From Ewingella americana (GTDB lineage: Bacteria; Pseudomonadota; Gammaproteobacteria; Enterobacterales; Enterobacteriaceae), in NCBI RefSeq assembly GCF_006438725.1, contig NZ_RCZD01000002.1, positions 63,294 through 127,293 on the forward strand: a stretch of DNA of 64,000 bases, in the 5' to 3' direction. Under the pieces are notes generated by a model. It saw nothing but the letters and a program-made list of their open reading frames with translations, had not been told where the DNA came from and made no database searches. This document shows positions 1 through 11,314 of the stretch, piece by piece; within the stretch, counting starts at the first letter, position 1; each line of letters starts with the position of its first letter. The position numbers and the translations under genes were made by a program.

Positions 1-4
1 ATTT

Positions 5-913
5 ATGCGTAATCGTACGTTAGCCGACCTCGACCGCGTGGTGGCATTAGGCGGAGGACACGGATTGGGCCGCGTGATGTCCGCCCTCTCCACTCTTGGC
101 TCGCGCCTGACCGGTATTGTCACCACCACCGATAACGGGGGTTCGACCGGCCGTATCCGCAGCTCAGAAGGCGGCATCGCCTGGGGCGATACGCGCAACT
201 GCCTTAACCAGTTAATCACCGAACCGAGCGTTGCGTCAGCCATGTTTGAATACCGCTTCGGCGGCAATGGTGAACTGGCCGGGCACAATCTCGGCAACCT
301 GATGCTGCGCGCGCTCGATCACCTGAGCGTACGCCCGCTGGAAGCCATTAATCTGGTGCGCAGCCTGCTGAAAGTGGACGCCGAACTGATCCCAATGTCA
401 GAACAGCCGGTCGATCTGGCGGCGCTGGATGCCAGCGGTGAGTGGGTCCATGGCGAGGTGAATGTCGATAAGCTGACGCAGATCCCGCGTGAACTGATGC
501 TGGTTCCGCAGGTGACGGCAACGCGTGAAGCGATTCTCGCCATCAAAGAAGCCGATCTGGTGCTGATTGGCCCCGGCAGTTTCTACACCAGCCTGATGCC
601 GCTGTTGCTGATGAAAGACCTGACGCAGGCCCTGCGCCGCAGCCGTGCGCACATCGTATACATTGGTAATTTAGGGAAAGAGTTGAGCGTGGCGGCTGCG
701 TCACTGACGCTGCATGACAAGCTGTCGCTGATTGAACAACAGATCGGACGCCGCGCCGTTGATGCCGCGATCGTCGGGCCTAAAGTGAATATCGATGACG
801 CCAGTGAGCGGTTGATCATTCAAACTACCCTCGAGGCCAGCGATATTCCTTATCGTCATGACCGCGAGTTACTTCGCAAAGCGTTAGAAGAAGCGTTGCA
901 GCAGATGACTTAA
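5..913 (+). CDS. yvcK: YvcK/YbhK family gluconeogenesis-factor-like protein
   Basis: The 302-residue protein has the length of E. coli YbhK. Near the N terminus it has the glycine-rich segment [15 protein letters not shown], followed by [12 protein letters not shown] and a GDTRNCL motif. [12 protein letters not shown] motif lies in the middle. These are hallmarks of the YvcK / CofD-like UPF0052 fold. YvcK proteins bind UDP-sugars and support growth on gluconeogenic carbon sources and cell-shape control in Bacillus; the role in enterics is less defined. In E. coli the gene also lies beside uvrB and moaA. The upstream region is outside the window, so no promoter can be judged. The stop overlaps the convergent VF530-type gene by 4 bp. 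Confidence 0.9.
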   Translation: MRNRTLADLDRVVALGGGHGLGRVMSALSTLGSRLTGIVTTTDNGGSTGRIRSSEGGIAWGDTRNCLNQLITEPSVASAMFEYRFGGNGELAGHNLGNLMLRALDHLSVRPLEAINLVRSLLKVDAELIPMSEQPVDLAALDASGEWVHGEVNVDKLTQIPRELMLVPQVTATREAILAIKEADLVLIGPGSFYTSLMPLLLMKDLTQALRRSRAHIVYIGNLGKELSVAAASLTLHDKLSLIEQQIGRRAVDAAIVGPKVNIDDASERLIIQTTLEASDIPYRHDRELLRKALEEALQQMT

Positions 914-1284
914 GATTTTTTGGTCAGCGGATGGTTGTTCCACGGGCTGTCCGCGGCGGGTTTAGCGGTGCTGACTTTCGGTTTTTGCGGCGTCAGGGCT
1001 GACAACGGCGTGCGGCGTTTGCTGCGCGTCATGTCCGGGCGCAAATGGCCTTCAACGAAATCGAGATACAGCGTCTCCACTTCTTTGCGCGCCCATGGCG
1101 TGCGGCGCAAAAATTTCAGGCTGGACTTGATGCTCGGGTCACTCTTGAAGCAGTTGATATTGACCTGCGACGCCAGTGCGGGCCAGCCAAAACTATCGAC
1201 CAACGTCGTCAGCAGCGCTTCCAGCGTGATGCCGTGCAGGGGATCTTTCGCCGCAGCAGGTTTCTGGGGAGTGGTGTCAGTCAT
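910..1284 (-). CDS. VF530 family (DUF2132) small protein
   Basis: The 124-residue protein has a central conserved block beginning [16 protein letters not shown] and continuing with [31 protein letters not shown]. This is the signature of the VF530/DUF2132 family, whose members adopt a small DNA-binding-like fold of unknown function. The basic, low-complexity C-terminal tail ([16 protein letters not shown]) lies outside the domain. The gene is convergent with yvcK and overlaps its stop by 4 bp, with no visible terminator between them. Family assignment is firm; function is not known. Confidence 0.8.
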   Translation of the reverse strand: MTDTTPQKPAAAKDPLHGITLEALLTTLVDSFGWPALASQVNINCFKSDPSIKSSLKFLRRTPWARKEVETLYLDFVEGHLRPDMTRSKRRTPLSALTPQKPKVSTAKPAADSPWNNHPLTKKS

Positions 1285-1370
1285 TGGCTCGCTCGCAAGT
1301 CGTTTTTACCGGGCGCGCAGTCTAGCACTTTTTCAATGCCAGCGCAGCGCACCTTAATTTTCCACAGAAG

Positions 1371-1438
1371 GTATCCCCAATAGATTTCATGGTCCGCGAG
1401 GGAAGCCAACACCGCTGTGGCTTGAAGGATGACGAGTA

Positions 1439-1440
<2 letters not shown>
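1371..1440. repeat. Internally deleted palindromic intergenic repeat
   Basis: The segment starts GTATCCCCAATAGATTTC and ends GCTTGAAGGATGACGAGTAT. As I recall them, these are the two ends of a roughly 130-bp intergenic palindromic repeat common in Yersiniaceae. The middle (GGCGGCAAG... GCTTAC-N4-GTAAG) is missing here. It abuts the uvrB stop codon. Longer copies of the same family lie at 60003-60285. The assignment is by eye. Confidence 0.45.
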
Positions 1441-3445
<2,005 letters not shown>

Positions 3446-3532
3446 GGGCGGGCTACCTGACTGAAGAGAAGAAACGCACAACACCGGCTAAGGAGACTCA
3501 GTATGGAAGACTCCGCGATTTTTGCCAGCCAT

Positions 3533-3561
3533 ATAGTACTGGATATAAAACCAGCTTCCAA
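3533..3561 (-). promoter_or_regulatory. uvrB promoter with LexA (SOS) box
   Basis: On the minus strand there is a -35 TTGGAA (3556-3561), a 17-bp spacer and a -10 TACTAT (3533-3538). The LexA-like box CTGG-N8-CCAG (core 3539-3554, extended 3537-3556) covers the spacer, so bound LexA would block RNA polymerase. The half-site CCAGTA and its promoter placement resemble the known E. coli uvrB box. The match to CTGT-N8-ACAG is imperfect, suggesting moderate-affinity control. Confidence 0.7.
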
Positions 3562-4428
3562 TGGCTAAATAGCGTTCATTTTTAAACCCCCTGCCATCCC
3601 GGTTTTTAAACCACTCCCCTCGCTGCACTTTTTTAGGTTTTATGATGCACATCATTTTCCCCATGACAGAACATTTATCCCCAGCAGTTTGTACAAATTA
3701 ACTTTCTGACAACAGGTTGACGAAAATTGACACAAGCGGGATGCGTCGATTTGACAAGGCTTGATTTTAGATAACTTATTGAAAAATAAAAATTTCATCA
3801 AAAAGCTGCGATTCCAAACAAACTGAGCGCAACCCGCGTCCTGACTCGCTTGCAGCAACTTTCCTTACGCTCATGCACATGGTTATCCACAGGAATGGTG
3901 GATAACTCACATCACGCCGCTTGCAGCGCGACCTGCCAAAAATCGCCCTTTCATCCTCAGCGTGGTCCGTGAGATGTTTTTTAGTTATTTTTAGCCTTTT
4001 TTACTTCTTTCTATATACCGATTTTGCCTAGATATTCTGTGCCGAAGATATTGCAAAATGGAAAAGTGCAGCCGACCCGGATTTTTTAGCTTTAGCCATG
4101 CTGATGCCTTGCACCAAAACTATCGTGTTCAGCACTGGCTGAGTGCATTAATAGATCCGATATCCCGCCGATTCATTACTATTCATTAACCTTTTTTCAG
4201 TTCTCCTGCCCGCCCGCCCATTAACAGTCTCGCAACCTTACCTTTAAGAGATATCTGCCCAAACTTGGCCTGAGAGTTGCAACATCTATAACGTCTTTAA
4301 CTATCACCTTAAAAGCGCGAAGTAAATGTCAGAAATATGACAATGGCCGTCAATGTACATTAACCATTCCCAGCGTTTTTTTGGCGTTAAAAAGCCAGTA
4401 ACGCAGGGGATTGAGGGAGGATGCTCTG
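3562..4428. other. Long AT-rich intergenic region between uvrB and the ABC ATPase gene
   Basis: There is no convincing gene in about 870 bp. Short reading frames here lack ribosome-binding sites and any recognisable composition. Visible signals are a DnaA-box pair (3882-3906), a near-DnaA sequence TTATCCCCA (3676-3684), two TTGACA hexamers (around 3727 and 3751), and a possible promoter TTGGCC-N16-TATAAC (4265-4292) about 140 bp before the ABC gene. Its length is unusual for this compact segment. It could be a remnant of lost genes, a regulatory region, or an unrecognised RNA gene. Confidence 0.5.
3882..3906. promoter_or_regulatory. Inverted pair of DnaA-box-like 9-mers
   Basis: GTTATCCAC (3882-3890) and GTGGATAAC (3898-3906) form a perfect 9-bp inverted repeat with a 7-nt spacer. 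The left arm contains the consensus DnaA box TTATCCACA (3884-3892 within one base by my count). The right arm reads TTATCCACC on the opposite strand. Whether DnaA binds here is unknown; it could also be a simple hairpin. Confidence 0.4.
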
Positions 4429-5139
4429 ATGTTAAGTGTTAAATCGGTGAATCAATATTATGGTCAGAACCATATCCTGTGGGATATCAATCTGGAGTTG
4501 TATCGCGGGCAGTGTACTTGCCTCATCGGGCGCAATGGTGTCGGAAAAACCACGCTGATCAACTGCATCATGGGCCATTTACCGGTCAAAAGCGGCACCA
4601 TCTTATGGCAGTCTGCCAATCAAGAGCCACAAAGCCTGCTGGATATGCCGGTGGAAACCCGTGCACTGATGGGCATCGGCTATGTCCCTCAGGGGCGTCA
4701 GATTTTTTCGCAAATGAGCGTGAATGAAAATCTGCAAATTGCCATGATGGCCGGGCGCAACAAAACCCGCCGAGTGCCTGAGCAGGTGTATGAACTGTTT
4801 CCCGTGTTGAAAGAGATGGGCGAACGCAAGGCGGGCGAACTCGACGAAAGCCAGCAGCAACAGTTGGCGATCAGCCGGGCGCTGGTGCAGGAGCCGGAAC
4901 TGTTGATCCTCGACGAGCCGACAGAGCATACCAGCCCGTCGATGGCGGCAAACATGGGCAATATCATTCACCGCCTTAACCGCGATCTGGGCCTGACCTT
5001 ACTGTTGGTCGGTCACAAACTGCCGTTTATCCGCACCGTCGCCGACCGTTTTTGTCTGCTCGACGGTGGGCGAAATGTGGCACAGGGTACGCTGGCTGAA
5101 CTCGATGATGAGCTGGTAAAAGATTACCTCACGGTTTGA
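4429..5139 (+). CDS. Orphan ABC transporter ATP-binding protein, UrtE/LivF-like, non-canonical signature
   Basis: The 236-residue protein is closest in pattern to UrtE/LivF-type ATPases of urea and branched-chain amino-acid importers. Features are Walker A GRNGVGKTT (34-42), Q-loop PQGRQIFSQMSVNENL (from 87), Walker B LLILDEPTE (158-166) and an H-loop histidine at about 196. The signature motif, normally LSGGQ, reads LDESQ (138-142), while the flanking QQQLAISRAL is intact. The segment after Walker B (HTSPSMAANM) also departs from the family. Loss of the signature glycines should impair ATP sandwiching. The ATG at 4429 follows a strong GAGGGAGG (4413-4420). No permease or binding protein is adjacent. 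The 3' end overlaps convergent bioD by 11 bp. It may be a decaying relic of a urt operon or a repurposed ATPase. Confidence 0.75.
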   Translation: MLSVKSVNQYYGQNHILWDINLELYRGQCTCLIGRNGVGKTTLINCIMGHLPVKSGTILWQSANQEPQSLLDMPVETRALMGIGYVPQGRQIFSQMSVNENLQIAMMAGRNKTRRVPEQVYELFPVLKEMGERKAGELDESQQQQLAISRALVQEPELLILDEPTEHTSPSMAANMGNIIHRLNRDLGLTLLLVGHKLPFIRTVADRFCLLDGGRNVAQGTLAELDDELVKDYLTV

Positions 5140-5809
5140 GGCAGTTCAGATTCAGGTATTGCCCAACATCACCGCCGGTATCCGTGCCGAGGAACGGGAT
5201 CTCGCCCAGCAGCGGTGCAGGCAGCATACGCGTGAGCGTTGCCAAATAGGCCTGATGATGCTTCCCCGTTGCCTGTACGTCATTGGCTATCCAGCCCGCC
5301 AGCTGCAAACCGCTGTGGGTAATAGCCTGCGCCGTCAATACCGCATGGTTGATACACCCCAGCCGTATTCCCACCACTAAAATCACCGGCAACTGCTCGG
5401 CAACCACCCAGTCAGCAAAGGTTTCTTGCTCATTAAGCGGCGTAAACCATCCTCCGGCCCCTTCTACCACCGTCCAGTCAGCTTTGAGTTCGAGATGGCG
5501 CAACCCCAGCGAGAGGGTGTCCAGGACAATCGGACGTTGCTCCAGTTGGCTGACAATATGCGGCGACGTCGGTTCAAGAAACGTACAAGGATTCACTTCG
5601 TGGTAACTCAGACGCACGGAACTGTTAGCCTGCAAGGCCAGTGCATCGCTGTTGCGCGGTCCGTCGGCGGTCATTTCGCTGCCCGAAGCCACCGGTTTAT
5701 AGCCCACCGTGGAGAATCCGGCGCACGCCGCTGCCTGCAAAAATGCCGTGGTGGCGACCGTTTTGCCGACTTCGGTGTCGGTACCGGTGATGAAGAAGGT
5801 TTGTTTCAT
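5129..5809 (-). CDS. bioD: Dethiobiotin synthetase
   Basis: BioD catalyses the ATP- and CO2-dependent closure of 7,8-diaminopelargonic acid to dethiobiotin, the penultimate step of biotin synthesis. The 226-residue length is typical. The N-terminal P-loop variant GTDTEVGKT occupies residues 9-17, and VVEGAGGWFTPL is the expected substrate/ATP-binding strand. It is the last gene of bioBFCD, 36 nt after bioC. Its 3' end overlaps the convergent ABC ATPase gene by 11 bp. Confidence 0.96.
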   Translation of the reverse strand: MKQTFFITGTDTEVGKTVATTAFLQAAACAGFSTVGYKPVASGSEMTADGPRNSDALALQANSSVRLSYHEVNPCTFLEPTSPHIVSQLEQRPIVLDTLSLGLRHLELKADWTVVEGAGGWFTPLNEQETFADWVVAEQLPVILVVGIRLGCINHAVLTAQAITHSGLQLAGWIANDVQATGKHHQAYLATLTRMLPAPLLGEIPFLGTDTGGDVGQYLNLNCLKP

Positions 5810-5845
5810 GTGAGCCTGGTCTTTAGTAACAGTTTCAGTTTTACA

Positions 5846-6637
5846 TCAGCGCGGGATCAGCGTTTCCACCTGCAAAATACCGTAAACCACCCGGTAATTT
5901 AGCGGCAGAATGCCGTCGCGGCGTACATAGTGTTTTTCCAGCAATTGCAGGCGTTCACGCCCGCCCAGCCCGCCAAGACGACCGTTTTTAATGTGCGTCG
6001 CACCGATGCCTTTCAGCGATCGCAGCAGCGACATCACGTCGGGAAATTCTGCTATGTGATCGCTGAAAGTGACGTCATGGCGATATGGCGCGCAGGCTTC
6101 GGCGATTTTATCTGGCGTCAGGAACTGATTGACGTGACGGCGGCCGTCGACTTTCATCCACGCCGCCGCCAGCTCATTCAACGACCCTTCCGCCAGCGTG
6201 GAGAACAGCACCAGCCCGCCGTTGCGGGTGACGCGGTGCATCTCTTCCAGCGCGCGCGGCAATGCGTTGCACCACTGCACCGCCAGATTGCTGAAACAGA
6301 TATCGATACAATTGTCGGCAAACGGCAAACGTTCGATGTCGCCCGGTACGTATTCATCGGCAGAATCCAGCTCACGCGCACGCTGTAACATGCCTTCGGA
6401 AATGTCCAGCGCGACGACCTTTTTGCCCTGCGCCCGCCAGTAACGGCTGAAATAGCCGGTGCCACAGCCAGCATCGACCACCGTCGCTCCCGCGTTGTTC
6501 AGATACGGCGCGGCCAGGGCCAGCAATTCTTCCCCCACTTCACGCTGCAACTGTGCGGCATTTTCATAACTGATGGCGGCGCGGCTGAACGCGTCGGCCA
6601 CCGCTTGTTTGTTCACTAATTCAGTGACTGCACCCAT
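5846..6637 (-). CDS. bioC: Malonyl-ACP O-methyltransferase
   Basis: BioC methylates malonyl-ACP with S-adenosylmethionine to start pimeloyl chain building on the fatty-acid machinery. The class I methyltransferase motif [15 protein letters not shown] lies at about residues 53-67, with [10 protein letters not shown] following and FSNLAVQW as the later conserved block. At 263 residues it is slightly longer than E. coli BioC. The ATG lies inside the end of bioF (17-nt overlap) behind GGAG, which indicates translational coupling. Confidence 0.95.
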   Translation of the reverse strand: MGAVTELVNKQAVADAFSRAAISYENAAQLQREVGEELLALAAPYLNNAGATVVDAGCGTGYFSRYWRAQGKKVVALDISEGMLQRARELDSADEYVPGDIERLPFADNCIDICFSNLAVQWCNALPRALEEMHRVTRNGGLVLFSTLAEGSLNELAAAWMKVDGRRHVNQFLTPDKIAEACAPYRHDVTFSDHIAEFPDVMSLLRSLKGIGATHIKNGRLGGLGGRERLQLLEKHYVRRDGILPLNYRVVYGILQVETLIPR

Positions 6638-7772
6638 GAAGGGACTCCAGCAAAAAATCGATATCTTCAGGCTGATGGGCAGCCGTCAGGGTAATGCGCA
6701 GTCTTGCGCTGCCCTGCGGTACGGTCGGCGGGCGGATCGCACTGACCCAAACACCGCGCGCACGTAACCGCTGCGCCAGATCCAACGTCGGCTGATTTTC
6801 ACCCACGATCAGCGGTTGAATGGCCGTAGCCGATGCCGTCAGCCGATAGGGCAAACCGGCGGCCCCGGCGCGGAAACGGGCAATATTGGCCGCCAGTTTA
6901 TCACGCAGGTCGTCGCCTTGCTGAATACAGCGCAGGCTGGCCTGCAAGGCACAGACCTGGGCTGCGGGCATGGAGGTGCTGTAAATCAGATGACGGGCAA
7001 ACTGCAACAGGTAATCGGCAGTGGCGTCATCACATAATACCGCCGCGCCGCTGCACCCGAAGGCTTTGCCGAAGGTGACCACCAGCAACTCAGGCTTGAT
7101 GCCCTGCTGCCAGCAACTGCCGCGTCCCTGCTCACCGATAATGCCCACACCGTGGGCGTCATCGACCATCAGCCAACTGCCGTGCGCGTGGGCTAAGCGC
7201 TGAAGCTCCGCCAGCGGGGCGGCGTCGCCATCCATGCTGAACACCCCTTCAGTCACCACCAGCGTGTCGCCGGCTACCGGTTTTTCCAGCAGACGTCGCA
7301 GGGAATCGGGCTGATTATGTTGAAAACGGCGCAGCTGCGAAGGGGCATGCAGAGCGGATTCCAGCAGCGAGGCGTGGCTAAGTTTGTCTGCCAGTACGCG
7401 GTCTTCCGCCTGCATCAGCGCCACCAGAACGGCCTGATTGGCCGCAAAACCGGAGATAAACAGCAGCGCGCGCGGGTAGCCCTGCCATTGCGCCAGTTGC
7501 TGTTCGAACTCGGCATGCACATCACTGTAGCCCGTGACATGTCCCGAACCGCCGCTGCCGACGCCAAAGCGCACCGCGCCCTGTTGCCAGGCGGCGATCA
7601 CATTCAGGTTCTGGCTCAGCCCGAGGTAGTCATTACCAGAGAAGTTCAGCCAGCGCCGTTCCCCCTGCATTAACCAGCGGGCGCTGCCTCCCGCATTGGG
7701 CTGACGGACGCGAAACGCCGCCGCCTGTTTACGGACGTCAACAGCCTCTTTGATACGCGTTTGCCAGCTCAT
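6621..7772 (-). CDS. bioF: 8-amino-7-oxononanoate synthase
   Basis: This PLP enzyme of the alpha-oxoamine synthase family condenses pimeloyl-ACP with L-alanine to 8-amino-7-oxononanoate. The 383-residue protein has [19 protein letters not shown] near residue 75, [15 protein letters not shown] near 204, and the PLP lysine in [11 protein letters not shown] at Lys236, the same position as in E. coli. It starts 3 nt after bioB, so both must be on one transcript. Confidence 0.97.
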   Translation of the reverse strand: MSWQTRIKEAVDVRKQAAAFRVRQPNAGGSARWLMQGERRWLNFSGNDYLGLSQNLNVIAAWQQGAVRFGVGSGGSGHVTGYSDVHAEFEQQLAQWQGYPRALLFISGFAANQAVLVALMQAEDRVLADKLSHASLLESALHAPSQLRRFQHNQPDSLRRLLEKPVAGDTLVVTEGVFSMDGDAAPLAELQRLAHAHGSWLMVDDAHGVGIIGEQGRGSCWQQGIKPELLVVTFGKAFGCSGAAVLCDDATADYLLQFARHLIYSTSMPAAQVCALQASLRCIQQGDDLRDKLAANIARFRAGAAGLPYRLTASATAIQPLIVGENQPTLDLAQRLRARGVWVSAIRPPTVPQGSARLRITLTAAHQPEDIDFLLESLHGCSH

Positions 7773-7775
7773 CGG

Positions 7776-8813
7776 TCAGACGGCAGCGTTGTAAAATTGC
7801 GCCGTATCAGCGTGGACCAGCTGTTCGACCAGCGCTTGCTGTTGTTGGTTATCACCCATCTCGGTTGCAAACACCTGCGGGTTCAGGCCCAGTTTGCCGA
7901 ACAGGATCAGATCCTTGTCTTCCGCCGGGTTTGGCGTGGTCAGTAGTTTGCAGCCGTAGAAAATAGAGTTGGCACCGGCCATAAAGCACATGGCCTGCGT
8001 CTGCTCACTCATCTGTTCACGACCGGCGGAAAGGCGCACGTAAGATTGCGGCATCATGATGCGGGCCACCGCAATGGTGCGGATGAAATCGAACGGATCG
8101 ACGTCGTCGTTATCGGCCAGCGGCGTGCCTTTGACTTTCACCAGCATATTGATCGGCACGCTTTCCGGCGCGACCGGCAGATTGGCCAGTTGCATCAGTA
8201 AACCGGCGCGGTCTTTCACCGTTTCGCCAAGGCCGACAATGCCGCCGGAACACACTTTGATGCCCGCGCCGCGCACTTCCGACAGCGTATCCAGACGTTC
8301 CTGATAGCTGCGGGTGGTAATAATGCTGCCATAAAATTCCGGCGAGGTGTCCAGATTATGGTTGTAGAAATCAAGGCCAGCAGAAGCCAGGCGCTGCGCC
8401 TGCGTGGTGTTCAGCGTACCGAGCGTCATACAGGTTTCCATGCCCAGCTCTTTCACGCCCTGCACCATCTGTTCGAGGTACGGCATGTCACGGTCATGTG
8501 GGTTTTTCCACGCCGCCCCCATACAGAAACGGGTGGAACCGGCCGCTTTCGCCTGACGCGCGGACTCCAGCACTTGTTTAACTTCCATCAAACGCTCGGT
8601 TTCCAGCCCGGTTTTGTACCGTGAACTCTGTGGGCAATATTTACAGTCTTCCGGGCAGGCACCGGTTTTTATCGACAGCAACGTGCTGACCTGCACCTGG
8701 CGCGGGTCAAAATTCTGACGGTGGACCTGCTGAGCGTCAAACATCAGCTCAAGAAAAGGTTTATCAAACAGGGCCTGCGTTTTTTCCAGCGTCCAGTGGG
8801 TGCGGGTTGTCAT
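7776..8813 (-). CDS. bioB: Biotin synthase
   Basis: BioB is a radical SAM enzyme that inserts sulphur into dethiobiotin. The radical SAM cluster ligands are Cys53, Cys57 and Cys60 ([10 protein letters not shown]). The 345-residue product starts at the ATG at 8813 ([10 protein letters not shown]) preceded by GGAG; an in-frame start 13 codons upstream would sit inside the operator region and is not conserved. It is the first gene of bioBFCD, transcribed divergently from bioA. Confidence 0.97.
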   Translation of the reverse strand: MTTRTHWTLEKTQALFDKPFLELMFDAQQVHRQNFDPRQVQVSTLLSIKTGACPEDCKYCPQSSRYKTGLETERLMEVKQVLESARQAKAAGSTRFCMGAAWKNPHDRDMPYLEQMVQGVKELGMETCMTLGTLNTTQAQRLASAGLDFYNHNLDTSPEFYGSIITTRSYQERLDTLSEVRGAGIKVCSGGIVGLGETVKDRAGLLMQLANLPVAPESVPINMLVKVKGTPLADNDDVDPFDFIRTIAVARIMMPQSYVRLSAGREQMSEQTQAMCFMAGANSIFYGCKLLTTPNPAEDKDLILFGKLGLNPQVFATEMGDNQQQQALVEQLVHADTAQFYNAAV

Positions 8814-8876
8814 ATGACATCTCCAAAAAAGTTTAACCTTACAAATCGTCAACCATTCTTTATTTGTTTTAGTTTA

Positions 8877-8909
8877 CCGTCAACGTTAAAATTATTTTTT
8901 GGTTTACAA
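8877..8909. promoter_or_regulatory. BirA (biotin repressor) operator, bioA-bioB
   Basis: The right half-site GGTTTACAA (8901-8909) is a perfect match to the enterobacterial BirA half-site. A partial left half (CCGTCAACG, 8877-8885, about 5 of 9 matches to TTGTAAACC) sits 15 nt away. The position between the divergent bio transcripts is the one expected for control of both operons by BirA with biotinyl-AMP. The weak left half-site suggests looser repression than in E. coli. Confidence 0.6.
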
Positions 8910-8929
8910 GTTTCATCAAGGACAGTGCA

Positions 8930-10207
8930 ATGACCCCCGCCGATCTCGAGTTCGACCAGCGCCACATCTGGCACCCTTACACGTCGATGACCAAGCCGCT
9001 GCCCGTCTATCCGGTGGAGTCAGCGTCAGGCGTGCTGCTGCAACTGGCAAATGGCCGTCAGCTGGTAGACGGGATGTCATCGTGGTGGGCAGCGATCCAC
9101 GGCTATAACCATCCGCAGCTGAACCAGGCGGCTATCGATCAGATCGGGAAAATGTCGCACGTCATGTTTGGCGGGATCACCCACCCTTCCGCTATCGCGC
9201 TGTCGCGCCGTCTGGTTGAGATGACGCCCGTTGGGCTGGAGTGTGTGTTTCTGGCTGACTCTGGATCGGTGGCCGTGGAAGTGGCACTGAAAATGGCGAT
9301 GCAATACTGGCAGGCGCGCGGCGAGAAACGCCAGACGCTGCTCACGCTGCGCAATGGCTATCACGGGGATACCTTCGGCGCAATGTCAGTGTGTGACCCA
9401 CAGAATTCAATGCACAGTTTGTATCAGGGTTACCTGCCGCAGCACCTGTTTGCCGACGCGCCGCAGAGCCGTTTCGACGGAGAATGGCATGAAGCGGATA
9501 TCGCACCGTTCGCCAACATGCTCGGGGAGAATCACCGCAAGATCGCCGCTGTCATTTTAGAGCCGGTGGTTCAGGGCGCGGGCGGGATGCGGATTTATCA
9601 TCCGACCTATCTCAGGCGGGTACGTGAACTGTGTGATCATTACGGCGTACTGCTGATTGCCGATGAGATCGCCACCGGATTTGGCCGCACCGGCAAGCTG
9701 TTTGCCTGCGATCACGCAGGGATTTCGCCGGATATTCTGTGTCTGGGCAAAGCGCTGACCGGCGGTTACATGACGCTCTCTGCCACGCTCACCACCCGCC
9801 ACGTGGCCGAGACGATCAGCGATGGCGAAGCGGGATGTTTCATGCACGGTCCAACCTTTATGGGCAATCCGCTGGCCTGCGCAGTCGCGAATTCCAGCCT
9901 GCGATTATTGTCCGAAAACGGCTGGCAGGCGCAGGTGGCAAACATCGAACAGCAGTTCCGCCGCGAGCTGATGCCACTGGCGGAGCACCCCGCCGTGGCG
10001 GATGTCCGCGTTCTGGGGGCTATTGGGGTGGTGGAGATGTGCGAGCCGGTCAGTATGGCTCAATTGCAGAAACACTTTGTCAACGAGGGCGTGTGGATCC
10101 GGCCATTCGGCAAACTTATTTACCTGATGCCGCCGTACATTATCTCTCCCGCCCAGCTCAGTAAACTGACGGGAGCGATTGCCAGCGCACTAAACGCCCT
10201 CTATTAG
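8930..10207 (+). CDS. bioA: Adenosylmethionine--8-amino-7-oxononanoate aminotransferase
   Basis: BioA transfers the amino group of SAM to 8-amino-7-oxononanoate, giving diaminopelargonate. It is a class III PLP aminotransferase of 425 residues. HPYTSM at 15-20 holds the active-site tyrosine (Tyr17), [13 protein letters not shown] is near 243, and the PLP lysine is Lys274 in [11 protein letters not shown], all at the E. coli positions. It is divergent from bioB across the operator. Its stop codon overlaps the stop of the convergent LysR gene. Confidence 0.97.
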   Translation: MTPADLEFDQRHIWHPYTSMTKPLPVYPVESASGVLLQLANGRQLVDGMSSWWAAIHGYNHPQLNQAAIDQIGKMSHVMFGGITHPSAIALSRRLVEMTPVGLECVFLADSGSVAVEVALKMAMQYWQARGEKRQTLLTLRNGYHGDTFGAMSVCDPQNSMHSLYQGYLPQHLFADAPQSRFDGEWHEADIAPFANMLGENHRKIAAVILEPVVQGAGGMRIYHPTYLRRVRELCDHYGVLLIADEIATGFGRTGKLFACDHAGISPDILCLGKALTGGYMTLSATLTTRHVAETISDGEAGCFMHGPTFMGNPLACAVANSSLRLLSENGWQAQVANIEQQFRRELMPLAEHPAVADVRVLGAIGVVEMCEPVSMAQLQKHFVNEGVWIRPFGKLIYLMPPYIISPAQLSKLTGAIASALNALY

Positions 10208-11166
10208 TTTGAATTGACCAGCCGGTGGGAAGACGAAAGCAAAGCGCTGAGTTTCTCCCGGCTGATTCGGGCCTGATCGTTGAGGTAGTCGATCGCCACT
10301 TTCAGCGCCGGAGTCGGGTTTTCCGGGTAGAGCAGCGTGTAGGATGCACCGCTGGCGACGCACAGCGGGAATGGCGCAATGACCCTGCCCGCCTGCAAAT
10401 CATCTTCTATTAAGGTCAGATCCCCTATTGCCACCCCGTAGCCTTGTAACGCCGAATTGATCGCCAGATCCAGGGTATCAAAATGCTGAGACTTGGCGGA
10501 CGGCAGCCCTTTCACCCCCGCCTCGCGCAACCATAGTAGCCAGTCACGCCGGTCGCGCGTCGGGTGCAACAGGGTTTTATCGGCCAGATCGGCCACGTCA
10601 AAGCCCTCATGATGACGAGGTAAAAAGTCCGGTGTACAGACCGGCGTCAGCACTTCGTCAAACAGATGCTGCGCACGGCGCGGTGAATCCGGTGCGCGGC
10701 CAAACACCACGGCGGCATCGAATTGTTCGGTACTGAAATCCACACCGTGCGCAATCGAGGCAGTCAGTTCAATTTGCATATCAGGCCGGTCATTCTGTAA
10801 CTGAATGACCCTGGGCAATAACCAGCGCATTGAGCAGGTCGGGCATTTGATGCGCAGCGTGTCGGGGTGTGACTCCACGCGCTTTAGCGCTTCGCCCATC
10901 AGTTCCAGCGCCTGCTGCACTGCCGGTAAGAGTTGTGCACCGCGCGGCGTCAGGGTCAGCCCGCGTGCCTGACGCAAAAATAGCGCATACCCCAGCGCCG
11001 TTTCCAGCCCAGTCATCTGACGGCTGACCGCCCCCTGCGTGATATGCAAAAGCGCGGCAGCGTGGGTCAGGTTGAGGGTTTTCGCCACCACGCTGAAGGT
11101 TTTCAGCAGGTTAAGCGAAGGAAGATTGAGCGCCGTCAGGTAAGAAAAATCAACAGAGGTTGCCAT
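10204..11166 (-). CDS. LysR-family transcriptional regulator
   Basis: The 320-residue protein has an N-terminal winged HTH (about residues 14-75: [20 protein letters not shown] ... [10 protein letters not shown]) followed by a LysR effector-binding domain. The pattern resembles GcvA/AmpR-type regulators (SLNLL... TPRGAQLLP). It is transcribed divergently from the aminotransferase and binding-protein genes, with about 150 bp between, the classical arrangement for a LysR regulator and its target. I infer that it controls those two genes. The effector is unknown. It sits between bioA and the ybhB region, where E. coli has none of these genes. Confidence 0.85.
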   Translation of the reverse strand: MATSVDFSYLTALNLPSLNLLKTFSVVAKTLNLTHAAALLHITQGAVSRQMTGLETALGYALFLRQARGLTLTPRGAQLLPAVQQALELMGEALKRVESHPDTLRIKCPTCSMRWLLPRVIQLQNDRPDMQIELTASIAHGVDFSTEQFDAAVVFGRAPDSPRRAQHLFDEVLTPVCTPDFLPRHHEGFDVADLADKTLLHPTRDRRDWLLWLREAGVKGLPSAKSQHFDTLDLAINSALQGYGVAIGDLTLIEDDLQAGRVIAPFPLCVASGASYTLLYPENPTPALKVAIDYLNDQARISREKLSALLSSSHRLVNSN

Positions 11167-11314
11167 CAGTGCCTCACAAAAACCGCCACCCGCTATGACG
11201 GGTGATCATGGCAAGTATGACAAACTTTCCATTGTCGCCACAAGGGAACTGTTGCTTAATCATTCGATAGTTTTCGAATAATTATTCATTTTCGCCCTGC
11301 CTTTGGAGTTCTTT

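Noticed and set aside
3652-3858. 68-codon ORF on the minus strand in the uvrB upstream region
   Set aside because: No Shine-Dalgarno sequence, atypical composition and overlaps the AT-rich promoter-like stretch.
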